Notes: generated by a model not told the origin, from the sequence alone. DNA of 64,000 bases from Arenivirga flava (GCF_030161575.1 NZ_BSUL01000001.1:248001-312000); one strand, 5' to 3'; counted from the stretch's first letter, positions 24,049-34,255 are shown. A program made the numbers and translations.

Positions 24049-24065
24049 ACGCAGCGCACGCGCAG

Positions 24066-24152
24066 GCGAGGAACGCAGGAGGAGCGGATGAGCGGATGCG
24101 CGCCCGTGGGCGCCCCGCGGACGTCGCGCGACGCTCCACCTGCGTTTCTCGC
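24066..24152. repeat. 87-bp paired-arm element I
   Basis: Left arm GCGAGGAACGCAGG at 24066-24079 and right arm CCTGCGTTTCTCGC at 24139-24152, only 17 bases after element H. AGCGGATG occurs twice in the interior. Confidence 0.88.
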
Positions 24153-24183
24153 AGGGCGAGCGGAAGGCGTGCTGGGGTCGGCC

Positions 24184-24851
24184 TCAGGCCGCGCCGCCCT
24201 CCTGGCGGCGTCGGCGCAGCTGGAGGGCCCGCTGCTCGGGCAGGCTCCAGCCGAAACGGACGGCGAGGATGCGGATGAGGGCGGTCACGATCACGCACAC
24301 CGCCGCAGCGACGGCGATGGGCGCCCCGGCGACGGCGAGGCCGAGCAGCGCGGCGCTGCCGGCCGCCGCGGGGATCGCGTAGATCGGCCCGACGTGCATG
24401 ATGCCGATGGGCAGGCCCAGGAGCACCTCGCGCACGATGCCTCCGCCGACCGCCGTGATCACCCCGAGAAAGATCGCCGGCAGCTCGGCCGTGCCGAGGG
24501 TCAGCGCCTTGGTCGTGCCGATCGCGGCGAAGAGCCCGATGGCGAGCGCATCGAGCCCGGTGATCGCCCAGTCCACGCGTCGGAACAGCTGGCCGAGCGC
24601 CATGCCGGCGAAGGCCGCGAGGGTCGCGACGGTGAGGTACCAGTTGGTGGTGAAGGCCACCGGTGTGACGCCGAGGAAGACATCGCGCAGCAGCCCCCGC
24701 CGAGCCCGGCGGCGATGCCGATGACCGCCACGCCCAGCAGGTCGAGCCGGCGGTCGCGGTAGGCGGCCACCAGCAGGGCGCTCTGCAGGCTGCAGACGGC
24801 GATGGCGAGCAGGTCGGCCCAGAGGGGGACGACCAGGGCCTCGACGATCAC
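24184..24851 (-). CDS. TRIC-type (UPF0126) channel, interrupted by a one-base shift
   Basis: A seven-segment membrane protein of the YicG/TRIC family, which forms monovalent cation channels. The N-terminal part (GTG at 24851, [18 protein letters not shown] through GIAAGLGGG) and the remainder ([20 protein letters not shown] through the stop) lie in different frames. They meet at the C5 run 24694-24698 (G5 on the coding strand); one more G restores the sequence expected of the family (GGG followed by LLRDV). This is either a homopolymer sequencing error or a true inactivation. Confidence 0.78.
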
Positions 24852-24905
24852 GTGGCAACCGTAGCCGAGCGGCGCGGCTGCGGACGACCCGCAGCCACCG
24901 GGGAG

Positions 24906-24911
24906 GATAAT
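24906..24911 (+). promoter_or_regulatory. -10 element, leaderless recO
   Basis: GATAAT, six bases, then the GTG of recO. Confidence 0.5.
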
Positions 24912-24917
24912 CGCCGG

Positions 24918-25831
24918 GTGCCCCTCTACCGTGACGAGGCGGTCGTGCTGCGCACCCACAAGCTGGGCGAGGCCGATCGCATCCTGACCATGCTGACCCG
25001 TCAGCACGGCAAGGTGCGCGCGGTCGCGAAGGGCGTGCGGCGCACCTCGAGCCGCTTCGGTTCGCGCCTCGAGCCCTTCATGGTCGCCGATGTGCAGTGC
25101 TACGAGGGCCGCAACCTCGACACGATCACCCAGGCGGAGTCGCTGGCCAGCTACGGCGCGACGATCGCCGGCGACTACGGCGCGTTCACCGCGGCGAACG
25201 CGATGGTGGAGGCGGCCGACCGCCTCACCGAGGACGAGGGCTCGCTGCAGCAGTACCTGCTGCTGGTCGGTGCGCTGCGTTCCCTCAGCCGTGGTGAGCA
25301 CGAGGCGGGTCTCACCCTCGACTCGTACCTGCTGCGTGCGCTCTCCATCGCCGGATGGGCGCCGAGTTTCGTCGACTGCGCCGTCACGGGAGCCCCCGGC
25401 CCGCACCGGTACTTCGTGCCCCAGCTCGGTGGCGTCGTGGCCGACGAGGTGGCCCCTCCGGGCTCCGCCCGGCTCGACCCCGGCACCCTCGACGTGCTCG
25501 GCGCACTCCTCGCGGGGGACTGGCCGGTCGCCGAGGAGGCGCCCGAGCGCAGCAGGGCGCAGGCCAGCGGCGCCGTCGCCGCCTACGCGCAGTTCCACCT
25601 CGAGCGCGGCCTGCGGTCGCTGCAGCACGTGGACCGCAGCGCATCGGAACCACCGCGCCGTGCATCCGTCCGTCCGCCCATCGGCTCCGTCGACCTCCTC
25701 CCCGTGCCCACGGTCGCAGCAGCGATCGATCGAGCGGACGGACCCCCGCGCCGGGCGCGAGCGACGCAGCACCGCCCACCACCGCCGCAGCGCCCGCAGG
25801 GCACCCCGAACCCCAGGAGCCCTCCGCGTGA
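24918..25831 (+). CDS. recO: DNA repair protein RecO, 3' end probably frame-shifted
   Basis: RecO loads RecA onto SSB-coated DNA with RecR. The OB-fold N-terminus ([35 protein letters not shown]) and the helical domain to [14 protein letters not shown] are intact from the GTG at 24918. After about 25640 this frame has no stop and would run through uppS. The frame one base back has coding-like composition and stops at 25831 with a GTGA overlap onto uppS. One missing base, for example in the C-run near 25743-25747, would join the two. Confidence 0.8.
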
Positions 25832-26634
25832 GCCGCCGCACCATCCCCGCCGAGCCCTTCCGTCCGATCGACTGGACCGGCCAGACCCCGCCGGACCTGC
25901 CCGCATCCGCCGTGCCGCGGCACGTCGCGATCGTCATGGACGGCAACGGGCGCTGGGCGAACCAGCGCGGCCTCACCCGTGTGGAGGGCCACAAGGCCGG
26001 CGAGGCGGCGCTGCTCGACGTCGTCGCCGGCGCGCTGCAGCTCGGCATCCAGCACATCAGCGTCTACGCCTTCAGCACCGAGAACTGGAAGCGCAGCCCC
26101 GACGAGGTGCGCTTCCTCATGGGCTTCAACCGCGAGGTGCTGCACCGCCGCCGCGACCAGCTGAACGACTGGGGCGTGCGCATCCGCTGGGCCGGCCGCA
26201 AGCCGCGGCTGTGGCGCAGCGTCGTCGACGAGCTGCAGCACGCGGAGCGGATGACCGCGCACAACACGAGGCTGACGCTGACGATGTGCGTCAACTACGG
26301 CGGCCGGAACGAGATCGTCGACGCGGTGCGCGGTCTCGCCGAGGAGGTGGCCGCCGGACGGATGAAGCCCAGCGGCATCACCGAGAAGGCCATCCAGCGC
26401 GCGCTCTACACGCCCGATATGCCGGACGTCGACCTCTTCGTGCGCTCGAGCGGCGAGCAGCGCACGAGCAACTTCCTGCTGTGGCAGTCGGCCTACGCCG
26501 AGATGGTGTTCCTCGACACCCTGTGGCCGGACTTCGGCCGCGCCCAGCTCTGGCGGGCCGTCGAGCACTACGCCGGGCGCAACCGGCGCTTCGGCGGGGC
26601 GGTGGACGCTCCGACGGATACGCCGCTCGGCTGA
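25828..26634 (+). CDS. uppS: isoprenyl (undecaprenyl) diphosphate synthase
   Basis: A 268-residue cis-prenyltransferase that makes the long-chain isoprenyl diphosphate carrier lipid for cell-wall synthesis. [17 protein letters not shown] holds the catalytic Asp, followed by [19 protein letters not shown] and the C-terminal [20 protein letters not shown]. In actinobacteria these enzymes may make decaprenyl or shorter chains. The start is GTG with CCAGGAGCC upstream and overlaps the probable recO stop. Confidence 0.93.
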   Translation: MSRRTIPAEPFRPIDWTGQTPPDLPASAVPRHVAIVMDGNGRWANQRGLTRVEGHKAGEAALLDVVAGALQLGIQHISVYAFSTENWKRSPDEVRFLMGFNREVLHRRRDQLNDWGVRIRWAGRKPRLWRSVVDELQHAERMTAHNTRLTLTMCVNYGGRNEIVDAVRGLAEEVAAGRMKPSGITEKAIQRALYTPDMPDVDLFVRSSGEQRTSNFLLWQSAYAEMVFLDTLWPDFGRAQLWRAVEHYAGRNRRFGGAVDAPTDTPLG

Positions 26635-26692
26635 CGCCGGTGATCCTGCGCCGGCGAGGCGCGCAAGCCGGCACCCGCCCCAACCCTCGCAC

Positions 26693-26779
26693 GCGAGGAA
26701 CGCAGGTGCCTCGCGAGCAGGATGAGGCGCCCGGGCCCCGAACTGCGGACCTCACCGGCGCTTCACCTGCATTCCTCGC
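26693..26779. repeat. 87-bp paired-arm element J
   Basis: Left arm GCGAGGAACGCAGG at 26693-26706 and right arm CCTGCATTCCTCGC at 26766-26779, between uppS and the NrtR-like gene. Confidence 0.88.
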
Positions 26780-26800
26780 GATGAGACCGTCGCCGCTCGA

Positions 26801-26857
26801 CTTCGAGTCACGATTACGCGAACTCCGGCGAACGGCGCTACGCTCGCTTCGAGTCAC
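26801..26857 (+). promoter_or_regulatory. direct repeats around the NAD locus promoter
   Basis: CTTCGAGTCAC occurs at 26801-26811 and again at 26847-26857, flanking a -10 candidate TACGCT at 26839-26844. GACTTCGAGTC within the first copy is nearly palindromic. These are candidate operators for the NrtR-like regulator encoded just downstream. Confidence 0.35.
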
Positions 26858-26879
26858 CCTGACCTGAACCCGGAAGCCC

Positions 26880-27560
26880 ATGGACGAGCACCCCTCACTC
26901 GCCGTCTCGACGGTGATCTTCGCGCTGCGCGACAGCGAGCTCTGGACGCCGCTGGTGCGCCGCATCCGCCAGCCCTACCAGGACCGCTGGGCGCTGCCCG
27001 GCGGCTGGGTCGCGCCGCAGGAGGGCCTCGAGACCACCGCCGCGCGCAAGCTGCTCGAGACCACCCAGCTCGACCCCACCTACCTCGAGCAGCTCTACTG
27101 CTTCGGCGACATCGGGCGCTCGCCGAGCGGCCGCGTCGTCAGCGTCGTCTACTGGGCGCTCGTGCGGCCCGACCAGGCGGAGCGCTCCAGCGACGACGAC
27201 AACGTCCGGTGGTTCCGAGCGGATGCACTGCCCGGCCTCGCCTTCGACCACAACCGCATCGTCGAGTACGCGCTCTGGCGGCTGCGCAACAAGATGGCCC
27301 ACAGCTCCATCGCGCACGGCTTCCTCGGCGAGACCTTCACGCTCGCCGAGCTGCGCGGCGTCCACGAGGCCGTCCGCGGCGCCACCCTCGACCCCGCGAA
27401 CTTCCGCCGTCAGGTGCTGGCGGGCGGCAGCATCGTGCCGACCGGTGAGCACGTCGTCGGCGCATCCCATCGCCCTCCGGCCCTGTACCGCTACACCGAC
27501 GCGACGCTCGTCGATCAGGGACCGCTGCTCGCATCCGCGCTCACCGACAGGGAGGACTGA
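26880..27560 (+). CDS. NrtR-like Nudix/winged-helix regulator of NAD genes
   Basis: A 226-residue protein with an N-terminal Nudix domain and a C-terminal winged helix (SSIAHGFLGETFTLAELRGVHEAV, DPANFRRQVL). The Nudix box reads GWVAPQEGLETTAARKLLET, lacking the catalytic REUXEE acids, as in regulators that bind ADP-ribose rather than hydrolyse it. The nadA-nadB-nadC genes follow directly, fitting the NrtR role as an ADP-ribose-responsive repressor. Start chosen at ATG 26880. Confidence 0.82.
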   Translation: MDEHPSLAVSTVIFALRDSELWTPLVRRIRQPYQDRWALPGGWVAPQEGLETTAARKLLETTQLDPTYLEQLYCFGDIGRSPSGRVVSVVYWALVRPDQAERSSDDDNVRWFRADALPGLAFDHNRIVEYALWRLRNKMAHSSIAHGFLGETFTLAELRGVHEAVRGATLDPANFRRQVLAGGSIVPTGEHVVGASHRPPALYRYTDATLVDQGPLLASALTDRED

Positions 27561-27565
27561 CCGCC

Positions 27566-28972
27566 GTGTCATCCGTCGCCACCACCATCGAACGCATCCG
27601 CCTCGGCGCCGAGGCGGGCGAGACCTGCGCCCCCGAGCTCGCCGACGGCCCCTGGACGGTCGACCGGCTGCCCACGCCGACCTACGGGCCGGGTGCGTCG
27701 ATGACCGACGTCATCCCGACCGGCTCGCCGCGGCAGGGCGCGCTCCCGCAGGGCTACCGCGACGCCTCGAACGACGAGCTGCACGCGCGCATCCGGGCCG
27801 CCAAGGCGACGCTGGGGGAGCGGGTCGTCGTGCTCGGCCACTTCTACCAGCGCGACGAGGTCGTGCAGCACGCGGACTTCCTCGGCGACTCCTTCCAACT
27901 CGCGAACGCCGCGCAGACGGTGCCGGATGCGGAGACGATCGTCTTCTGCGGCGTGCACTTCATGGCCGAGACGGCCGACATCCTCGCGCAGGAGGGGCAG
28001 CGGGTGATCCTGCCGAACCTCGCCGCCGGCTGCTCGATGGCCGACATGGCCGACATCGACAGCGTCACGGACGCCTGGGAGCAGCTCGAGGCCGTCTACG
28101 GCACGGAGCCGGATGCGGACGGGCGCGTGCCGATCATCCCGGTCACCTACATGAACTCATCCGCAGCGCTCAAAGGCTTCTGCGGCGACCACGGCGGCAT
28201 CGTCTGCACCTCGTCGAACGCCGCGACGGTGCTCGACTGGGCGTTCGAGCGCGGGCAGCGCGTGCTCTTCTTCCCGGACCAGCACCTGGGGCGCAACACC
28301 GCGAAGGCGATGGGCGTGCCGCTCGAGCGGATGCCCATGTGGAACCCCCGCAAGGCGCTGGGCGGCAACGACGAGCAGGGGCTGCTCGACGCGCAGGTCG
28401 TGCTCTGGCACGGCTTCTGCAGCGTGCACAAGCGCTTCACGGTCGCCCAGATCGACCAGGCGCGGGCCGAGTTCCCGGGCGTGCGCGTGATCGTGCACCC
28501 GGAGTGCCCGATGGAGGTCGTCGACGCCGCCGACGAGGCCGGCTCGACCGACTACATCCGCAAGGCCGTCGCCGCCGCCACCGAGCCGACGACCTTCGCG
28601 ATCGGCACCGAGATCAACATGGTGAACCGGCTCGCCGCCGACTTCCCGCAGCACACGATCTTCTGCCTCGACCCGGTCGTCTGCCCCTGCTCGACGATGT
28701 ACCGCATCCACCCCGGCTACCTCGCCTGGGTGCTCGAGGAGCTCGTCGAGGGCCGCGTCGTCAACCGGATCTCCGTCGACGCGGCGGTGACCGCCGGTGC
28801 GAAGGTGGCGCTCGAGCGGATGCTCGCCGCACTGCCCACAGGGATCGCCCCGTCGGGCGCCGCGGCGCCGTCCGGAACCGAGGCGCTCACCACTGGGGCG
28901 GCAGGCCCTGCGGCGCCCTCGGGCGTCGCCGCACCAGGGTCGGGCACGGCGCGCACCACTGCAGCGCGGTAG
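27566..28972 (+). CDS. nadA: quinolinate synthase
   Basis: A 468-residue NadA that condenses iminoaspartate with dihydroxyacetone phosphate using a 4Fe-4S cluster. Cluster cysteines are seen in LAAGCSMADM, HPECPMEV and DPVVCPCSTMYR; HFYQRDEVV and PDQHLGRNT are substrate-side motifs. It begins GTG six bases after the regulator stop. The last 45 residues are an Ala/Pro/Ser/Thr-rich tail without family counterparts. Confidence 0.95.
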   Translation: MSSVATTIERIRLGAEAGETCAPELADGPWTVDRLPTPTYGPGASMTDVIPTGSPRQGALPQGYRDASNDELHARIRAAKATLGERVVVLGHFYQRDEVVQHADFLGDSFQLANAAQTVPDAETIVFCGVHFMAETADILAQEGQRVILPNLAAGCSMADMADIDSVTDAWEQLEAVYGTEPDADGRVPIIPVTYMNSSAALKGFCGDHGGIVCTSSNAATVLDWAFERGQRVLFFPDQHLGRNTAKAMGVPLERMPMWNPRKALGGNDEQGLLDAQVVLWHGFCSVHKRFTVAQIDQARAEFPGVRVIVHPECPMEVVDAADEAGSTDYIRKAVAAATEPTTFAIGTEINMVNRLAADFPQHTIFCLDPVVCPCSTMYRIHPGYLAWVLEELVEGRVVNRISVDAAVTAGAKVALERMLAALPTGIAPSGAAAPSGTEALTTGAAGPAAPSGVAAPGSGTARTTAAR

Positions 28973-28985
28973 ACGGGACGAGCGG

Positions 28986-30727
28986 ATGCGCGTCATCGTC
29001 GTCGGCAGCGGCATCGCCGGTCTCGTGGCCGCGATCCGCGCGGCCCGTCATCACGAGGTGCTGCTGGTGACGAAGGGCGCCCTGGAGGAGGGGAGCACCC
29101 GTCACGCGCAGGGCGGCATCGCCGCGGCGCTCGCCGAGGCCGCCGCCGACGCGCACATCGCCGACACGCTCGCGGCCGGGGCGGGCCTGTGCGACCCGGA
29201 GGCGGTGCGGGTGCTCTGCGAGGAGGGGCCGCAGCGCGTGCGCGACCTCATCGCCTTCGGCGTCGAGTTCGACCGCGACCCCTCGGGCGCGCTCGCCCGG
29301 GGCCTCGAGGCGGCGCACTCGGCGCCGCGCATCCTGCACGCGGGCGGCGACGCGACCGGTGCGGCGATCGAGGCGGCGCTCGCCGAGGCCGTACGCGCCA
29401 CGGCCGTCGACATCATCGAGCACGCGATGCTCGTCGACCTCGTGCTCGACGACAGGACCCCGGACCACCCCCGCCCCTGCGACGAATGCAGGTGCCTCGC
29501 AAGCGGGACGCCCGCATCCGCTCGTCCCGACCTCCGATCCCCGACGAGGCTCCTGCATTCCTCGCGGAGCCGCTCGTCGAGTCGCCGCCCCTGGCTCCCC
29601 GGGGTCCGGAGGCTTCGGCGGGCCCTTCGGCCGGCGGAGGCTCCGTACCCTCGCCGAACCGCCGGGTCGTCGGCGTCGAACTGCTCGTCGAGGGCGCGCG
29701 GCGCATCGAACGAGCGGATGCGGTGATCCTCGCGACCGGGGGCGCCGGACAGCTCTACGCCCACACGACGAACCCCGGCGTGGCCACGGGTGACGGCATT
29801 GCCGCCGCGTGGCGTGCCGGCGCCGAGATCGCGGACCTCGAGTTCGTGCAGTTCCACCCGACCGTGCTGGCCGACGGGTTCCTCGTCTCCGAAGCGGTGC
29901 GCGGCGAGGGCGCGGTGCTGCGGGACGCGGAGGGTCGGCGCTACATGCCGGCCGTCGATCCCCGCGCCGAGCTCGCGCCGCGGGACGTCGTGGCCCGCGA
30001 GACCGCGCGCGTCATGACCCGTCAGCATGGCGCGCCAGCGCTGCTCGATGCCACGGCCGTTCTGCTCGACCTCCCCGCGCGCTTCCCGAGCATCCACGCT
30101 CATCTGCGCGATCTCGGCGTCGATTGGACGCGGGATGCGGTGCCCGTCACCCCGGCGGCCCACTACACGATGGGCGGCGTCTCGACCGATCTGCTCGGGC
30201 GCACGAGCCTGCCCGGACTCCTCGCCGTGGGCGAGGTCGCGCGCACGGGCGTGCACGGCGCCAACCGCCTGGCGTCCAACTCGCTCCTGGAAGGGCTCGT
30301 CTTCGCCTGGCGCGCCGCCGACGCGCTCACCCCCGAGGTCCTACCGCGAGCACCGCTCGCCCCCGACCGCACGGGCCTGCGAGAAATGCAGGCGTTCCGC
30401 AACGATCGCCCCATCGCTGCCGCTCGGGCGACGGCATCCGACCCCGAGGGTCCTGCATTCCTCGCACGAACCCGCCCCGCGACCCGAGCCGAGATCCAGT
30501 CGCTGGCGTGGCGGGACCTCGGACTCGTCCGCGACGGTGCGGCGCTCGCCGCGGCCGTCACCACCCTCGCCGGATGGCGTATCGAAGGAAGCACCGTGCA
30601 CGATCTCGAGAACCGCAACCTGCTCGACCTCGCCCGTCTCATCGCCCGGGCGGCGCTCGTGCGCACCGGCAGCGTCGGCGCCCACCACCGCAGCGACGAC
30701 CCCACCACGACGGCGGCCTCCGCGTGA
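28986..30727 (+). CDS. nadB: L-aspartate oxidase carrying two internal repeat insertions, frame-shifted
   Basis: NadB oxidises L-aspartate to iminoaspartate with FAD. The Rossmann motif VVGSGIAGLVAAIRA and RHAQGGIAAAL are in the first frame to about 29455. VVGVELLVEGARR onward, with GGAGQLYAHTTNP, EFVQFHP, HYTMGGV and GVHGANRLASNSLLEG, is in the frame one base back. Between them sit element K and about 100 further low-complexity bases, in a loop of the enzyme. Element L is inserted again near 30379 without breaking the frame. One missing base, perhaps in a C-run at 29458-29472, would give a continuous protein; otherwise the gene is broken. Confidence 0.85.
29479..29565. repeat. 87-bp paired-arm element K, inside nadB
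   Basis: Left arm GCGACGAATGCAGG at 29479-29492 (one mismatch) and right arm CCTGCATTCCTCGC at 29552-29565. In the downstream nadB frame the arms encode LRRMQ and PAFLA. Confidence 0.88.
30379..30465. repeat. 87-bp paired-arm element L, inside nadB
   Basis: Left arm GCGAGAAATGCAGG at 30379-30392 and right arm CCTGCATTCCTCGC at 30452-30465. It is in frame, encodes LREMQ and PAFLA at its ends, and has no stop. It lies between the FAD domain and the C-terminal helical domain. Confidence 0.92.
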
Positions 30728-31581
30728 GCGCCTACCGGGACGCCGTCGATCGCGTCGTGCGCGCCGCGCTCGCCGAGGACGCCCCGTGGGGCGACATCAC
30801 GAGCGAGCACCTCATCCCCGCCGACGCGACGGCTCGAGCGGCCGTCGTGGCTCGCGAGCCCGGTGTGCTCGCCGGCGGTGCAGGGGTCGAGGCCGCGTTC
30901 GCGCAGATCGACCCGTCGATCGTGGTCGGCGATCTCGTCGCCGACGGCACGGCGTTCAGCGCGGGCGAGGTGCTGGCGCGCATCGAGGGACCTGCCCGTG
31001 GCGTGCTGCGCGGCGAGCGCATCGCCCTCAACCTCGCGCAGCGCCTCAGCGGCGTCGCCACCCTCACCGCCCGGTACGTCGCGGCCGTCGCAGGAACGGA
31101 CGCCCGCATCGTCGACACCCGCAAGACGACGCCCGGGCTGCGCCTGCTCGAGCGCCACGCGGTGCGCGTCGGCGGCGGGCGCAACCACCGCTTCTCGTTG
31201 AGCGACGCCGTCATGGCGAAGGACAACCACCTCGCGGTGCTCGCCGCGCAGGGCATCGGCACCGCCGAGGCGCTGCGCCGCCTGCGCGCCCAGCTGCCGC
31301 ACACCGTGCGGATCGAGGTCGAGGTCGACCGCCTCGACCAGGTGCCCGAAGCGCTCGACGGCGGCGCGGACATCGTCATGCTGGACAACTTCAGCCTCGA
31401 CGAGCTCCGCGCCGGCGTCGCGCTCATCGCCGGCCGCGCCGTCGTGGAGGCCAGCGGCGGCGTGACCCTCGACACCGTCGCCGCGATCGCGGCCACGGGT
31501 GTCGACGTCATCTCGGTCGGCGCGCTCACGCACAGCGTGCGCGCGCTCGATCTCGGCCTCGACATGCGGATCGATGCCTGA
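30724..31581 (+). CDS. nadC: nicotinate-nucleotide diphosphorylase (carboxylating)
   Basis: A 285-residue quinolinate phosphoribosyltransferase that converts quinolinate and PRPP to nicotinate mononucleotide. DTRKTTPGLRLLERHAVRVGG, HRFSLSDAVMAKDNH, EVEVDRLDQ and DIVMLDNF are diagnostic. It starts with GTG overlapping the nadB stop (GTGA) and overlaps the following desulfurase gene. Confidence 0.96.
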   Translation: MSAYRDAVDRVVRAALAEDAPWGDITSEHLIPADATARAAVVAREPGVLAGGAGVEAAFAQIDPSIVVGDLVADGTAFSAGEVLARIEGPARGVLRGERIALNLAQRLSGVATLTARYVAAVAGTDARIVDTRKTTPGLRLLERHAVRVGGGRNHRFSLSDAVMAKDNHLAVLAAQGIGTAEALRRLRAQLPHTVRIEVEVDRLDQVPEALDGGADIVMLDNFSLDELRAGVALIAGRAVVEASGGVTLDTVAAIAATGVDVISVGALTHSVRALDLGLDMRIDA

Positions 31582-32725
31582 GATCCATCTCGACCACGCC
31601 GCTACGACGCCGGTGCGGCGCGAGGCGCTCGAGGCGATGTGGCCCTACCTCACCGGCGCCTACGGCAACCCGTCGAGCCGGCACCGCCTCGGTGAGGAGG
31701 CGGCGCGCGCGCTCGACGACGCGCGCGAGCGCGTCGCGGCCGTGCTCGGCGCCCGGCCCGCCGAGATCGTCTTCACCTCCGGTGGCACCGAGGCCGACAA
31801 CCTCGCGGTCAAGGGCCTCGCGCTCGCGAACCCACGCGGCCGTCATGCGCTCGTCGCGGCCACGGAGCACGAGGCCGTGCTCGAATCCGCCGCAGTCCTC
31901 GAGCGGATGCACGGCTTCGCCGTCGATCGCGTCCCCGTCGATGCTGACGGTCGCCTCGCACCCGCATCCCTCCGCTCCTCCCTCCGCGACGACAGCACCC
32001 TCGTGAGCGTCATGCTCGCGAACAACGAGATCGGCACCGTGCAGCCGGTCGCCGAGCTCGCCGAAGCCGCGCACGCCGTCGGGGCGCGGTTCCACAGCGA
32101 CGCCGTGCAGGCCGCCGGCTGGCTGCCGCTCGACGTCGCCGCGCTCGGCGTCGACGCCCTGACGATCTCGGGTCACAAGGTAGGCGCGCCCAAGGGCATC
32201 GGAGCGCTCTACCTCCGTCGCGGTGCACGGGTCGAGCCCGTCCTGCACGGTGGAGGACAGGAGCGCGGCCGACGCAGCGGCACCGAGGACGTGGCCGGAG
32301 CGGTCGGCCTCGCCGTCGCCCTCGAGCTGGCCGAGCGCGACCGCCGAGCACGAGCGGATGCGATCGAGCGGATGCGGGACGCCTTCATCCGCTCGGTCCT
32401 CGCCATCGCGCCCGAGGCCAGACTCACCGGGCACCCGGCCGATCGACTCGCGGCGAACGCCTCGTTCTGCTTCCCGGGCACGGCGGGGGAGGCGGTGCTG
32501 CTGCAGCTCGAGGAGCGCGGCGTGCTCTGCTCGAGCGGTTCCGCCTGCGCCGCGGGCAGCGAGGAGCCGTCGCACGTGCTCACCGCGCTCGGCCTCGACG
32601 ACGCCACTGCGCAGACGGCGGTGCGTTTCACGCTCGCCGCGAGCACCTCCGAGGCCGAGCTCGAGCAGGCGGTGCTCGCGCTGCGCGCCTCGCTCGATGC
32701 GCTGCGGGGGCTGGCGATGCGCTGA
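31574..32725 (+). CDS. NifS/IscS-like cysteine desulfurase
   Basis: A 383-residue PLP enzyme that takes sulfur from cysteine. HLDHAATTP at the start, TEHEAV, HSDAVQAAGW, SGHKVGAPKGIG with the PLP lysine, and the catalytic cysteine loop LCSSGSACAAGSEEPSHVL are present. Its overlap with nadC suggests it supplies sulfur for the NadA Fe-S cluster, the role known for NadS-type desulfurases; that link is inference from position. Confidence 0.92.
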   Translation: MPEIHLDHAATTPVRREALEAMWPYLTGAYGNPSSRHRLGEEAARALDDARERVAAVLGARPAEIVFTSGGTEADNLAVKGLALANPRGRHALVAATEHEAVLESAAVLERMHGFAVDRVPVDADGRLAPASLRSSLRDDSTLVSVMLANNEIGTVQPVAELAEAAHAVGARFHSDAVQAAGWLPLDVAALGVDALTISGHKVGAPKGIGALYLRRGARVEPVLHGGGQERGRRSGTEDVAGAVGLAVALELAERDRRARADAIERMRDAFIRSVLAIAPEARLTGHPADRLAANASFCFPGTAGEAVLLQLEERGVLCSSGSACAAGSEEPSHVLTALGLDDATAQTAVRFTLAASTSEAELEQAVLALRASLDALRGLAMR

Positions 32726-32749
32726 ACGGGGGCCGCGACGGCCCGGGGC

Positions 32750-32755
32750 TAAGCT
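32750..32755 (+). promoter_or_regulatory. -10 element of glyS
   Basis: TAAGCT about 65 bases before the GTG of glyS, giving a leader with a TTGGAG ribosome-binding site. Confidence 0.4.
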
Positions 32756-32819
32756 TGTCCCTCGTCCCGCACCCCATCGACCGCGCAGCCGGCGCGGCTG
32801 AACCTTTGGAGCTCTCCCC

Positions 32820-34208
32820 GTGGCATCCGCCCCCTCCCGTCTCGAGTCCGCCATCAACCTCGCGAAGCGCCGCGGGTTCGTCTTCCAGGCGGGGGAGATC
32901 TACGGCGGTTCGCGCTCCGCGTGGGACTACGGTCCCCTCGGCGTCGCGCTCAAGGAGAACATCAAGCGCCAGTGGTGGCAGTCGATGGTGCAGGGCCGTG
33001 ACGACGTCGTCGGCCTCGACTCCTCCGTCATCCTGCCCCGCAAGGTGTGGGAGGCTTCCGGCCACGTCGAGGTCTTCAGCGACCCGCTGATCGAGTGCCA
33101 GAGCTGCCACAAGCGCTACCGGGCCGACCACCTCGAGGAGGACTTCGAGGCCAAGAAGGGCCGCGCCCCCGAGCCGGGTCTCACCGACGTCGTCTGCGTC
33201 AACTGCGGCACCAAGGGCCAGTGGACCGAGCCGCAGAACTTCTCCGGCCTGCTCAAGACCTTCCTCGGCCCGGTCGACAACGAGGAGGGGATGCACTACC
33301 TCCGCCCCGAGACCGCGCAGGGCATCTTCGTGAACTTCAACAACGTCGTGACGGCGTCGCGGATGAAGCCCCCGTTCGGCATCGGGCAGATCGGCAAGAG
33401 CTTCCGCAACGAGATCACGCCCGGCAACTTCATCTTCCGCACCCGCGAGTTCGAGCAGATGGAGATGGAGTTCTTCGTCGCTCCGGGCACCGACGCCGAG
33501 TGGCACCAGTACTGGATCGACACCCGCCTGCAGTGGTACGTCGACCTCGGCATCGACGCCGACAACCTGCGCCTGTACGAGCACGCGCAGGAGAAGCTGT
33601 CGCACTACTCGACCCGCACGGTCGACGTGGAGTACCGCTTCGGCTTCACCGGCGGCGAGTGGGGCGAGCTCGAGGGCATCGCCAACCGCACGGACTACGA
33701 CCTGAAGACGCACTCCGCCGCGTCGGGCACCGACCTCAGCTTCTTCAACCAGGCCGAGAACGAGCGCTACACGCCCTACGTCATCGAGCCCGCGGCGGGC
33801 CTCACCCGATCGCTCATGGCGTTCCTGGTCGATGCCTACCACGAGGACGAGGCGCCGAACACGAAGGGCGGCGTCGACAAGCGCGTCGTGCTGAAGCTCG
33901 ACCGCCGACTCGCCCCGGTCAAGGCCGCGATCCTGCCGCTGTCGCGCAACGAGCAGCTCTCGCCGCTGGCGAAGCAGCTCGCAGCGACCCTGCGCAAGTA
34001 CTGGAACGTGGACTTCGACGACGCCGGCGCGATCGGCCGCCGCTACCGCCGTCAGGACGAGATCGGCACGCCGTTCTGCGTCACGGTCGACTTCGACTCG
34101 CTCGACGACAACGCCGTGACCGTGCGCGAGCGCGACACGATGTCGCAGGAGCGCGTCCCGCTCGACCGCATCGAGGCCTACCTCGCGGAGCGCCTGCTCG
34201 GCGCCTGA
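32820..34208 (+). CDS. glyS: glycyl-tRNA synthetase
   Basis: A 462-residue homodimer-type class II synthetase that charges tRNA-Gly. [22 protein letters not shown], the zinc-binding [12 protein letters not shown] and CVNCGTK region, [33 protein letters not shown] (motif 2) and the anticodon-binding C-terminus are visible. Starts with GTG. A strong terminator hairpin follows. Confidence 0.96.
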   Translation: MASAPSRLESAINLAKRRGFVFQAGEIYGGSRSAWDYGPLGVALKENIKRQWWQSMVQGRDDVVGLDSSVILPRKVWEASGHVEVFSDPLIECQSCHKRYRADHLEEDFEAKKGRAPEPGLTDVVCVNCGTKGQWTEPQNFSGLLKTFLGPVDNEEGMHYLRPETAQGIFVNFNNVVTASRMKPPFGIGQIGKSFRNEITPGNFIFRTREFEQMEMEFFVAPGTDAEWHQYWIDTRLQWYVDLGIDADNLRLYEHAQEKLSHYSTRTVDVEYRFGFTGGEWGELEGIANRTDYDLKTHSAASGTDLSFFNQAENERYTPYVIEPAAGLTRSLMAFLVDAYHEDEAPNTKGGVDKRVVLKLDRRLAPVKAAILPLSRNEQLSPLAKQLAATLRKYWNVDFDDAGAIGRRYRRQDEIGTPFCVTVDFDSLDDNAVTVRERDTMSQERVPLDRIEAYLAERLLGA

Positions 34209-34220
34209 CGCACCCTCGCC

Positions 34221-34255
34221 GCAGCGCCCGCCCGACCGGCTCGGCCGGGCGCTGC
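34221..34255 (+). terminator. glyS terminator
   Basis: GCAGCGCCCG at 34221-34230 and CGGGCGCTGC at 34246-34255 form a perfect 10-bp stem, followed by a C-rich run. Confidence 0.65.

Noticed and set aside
24066..24152. Elements H and I as part of the TRIC or YbdD-type coding regions
   Set aside because: Both lie after the stop of the YbdD-type gene and beyond the stop of the TRIC gene; frames through them carry no homology.
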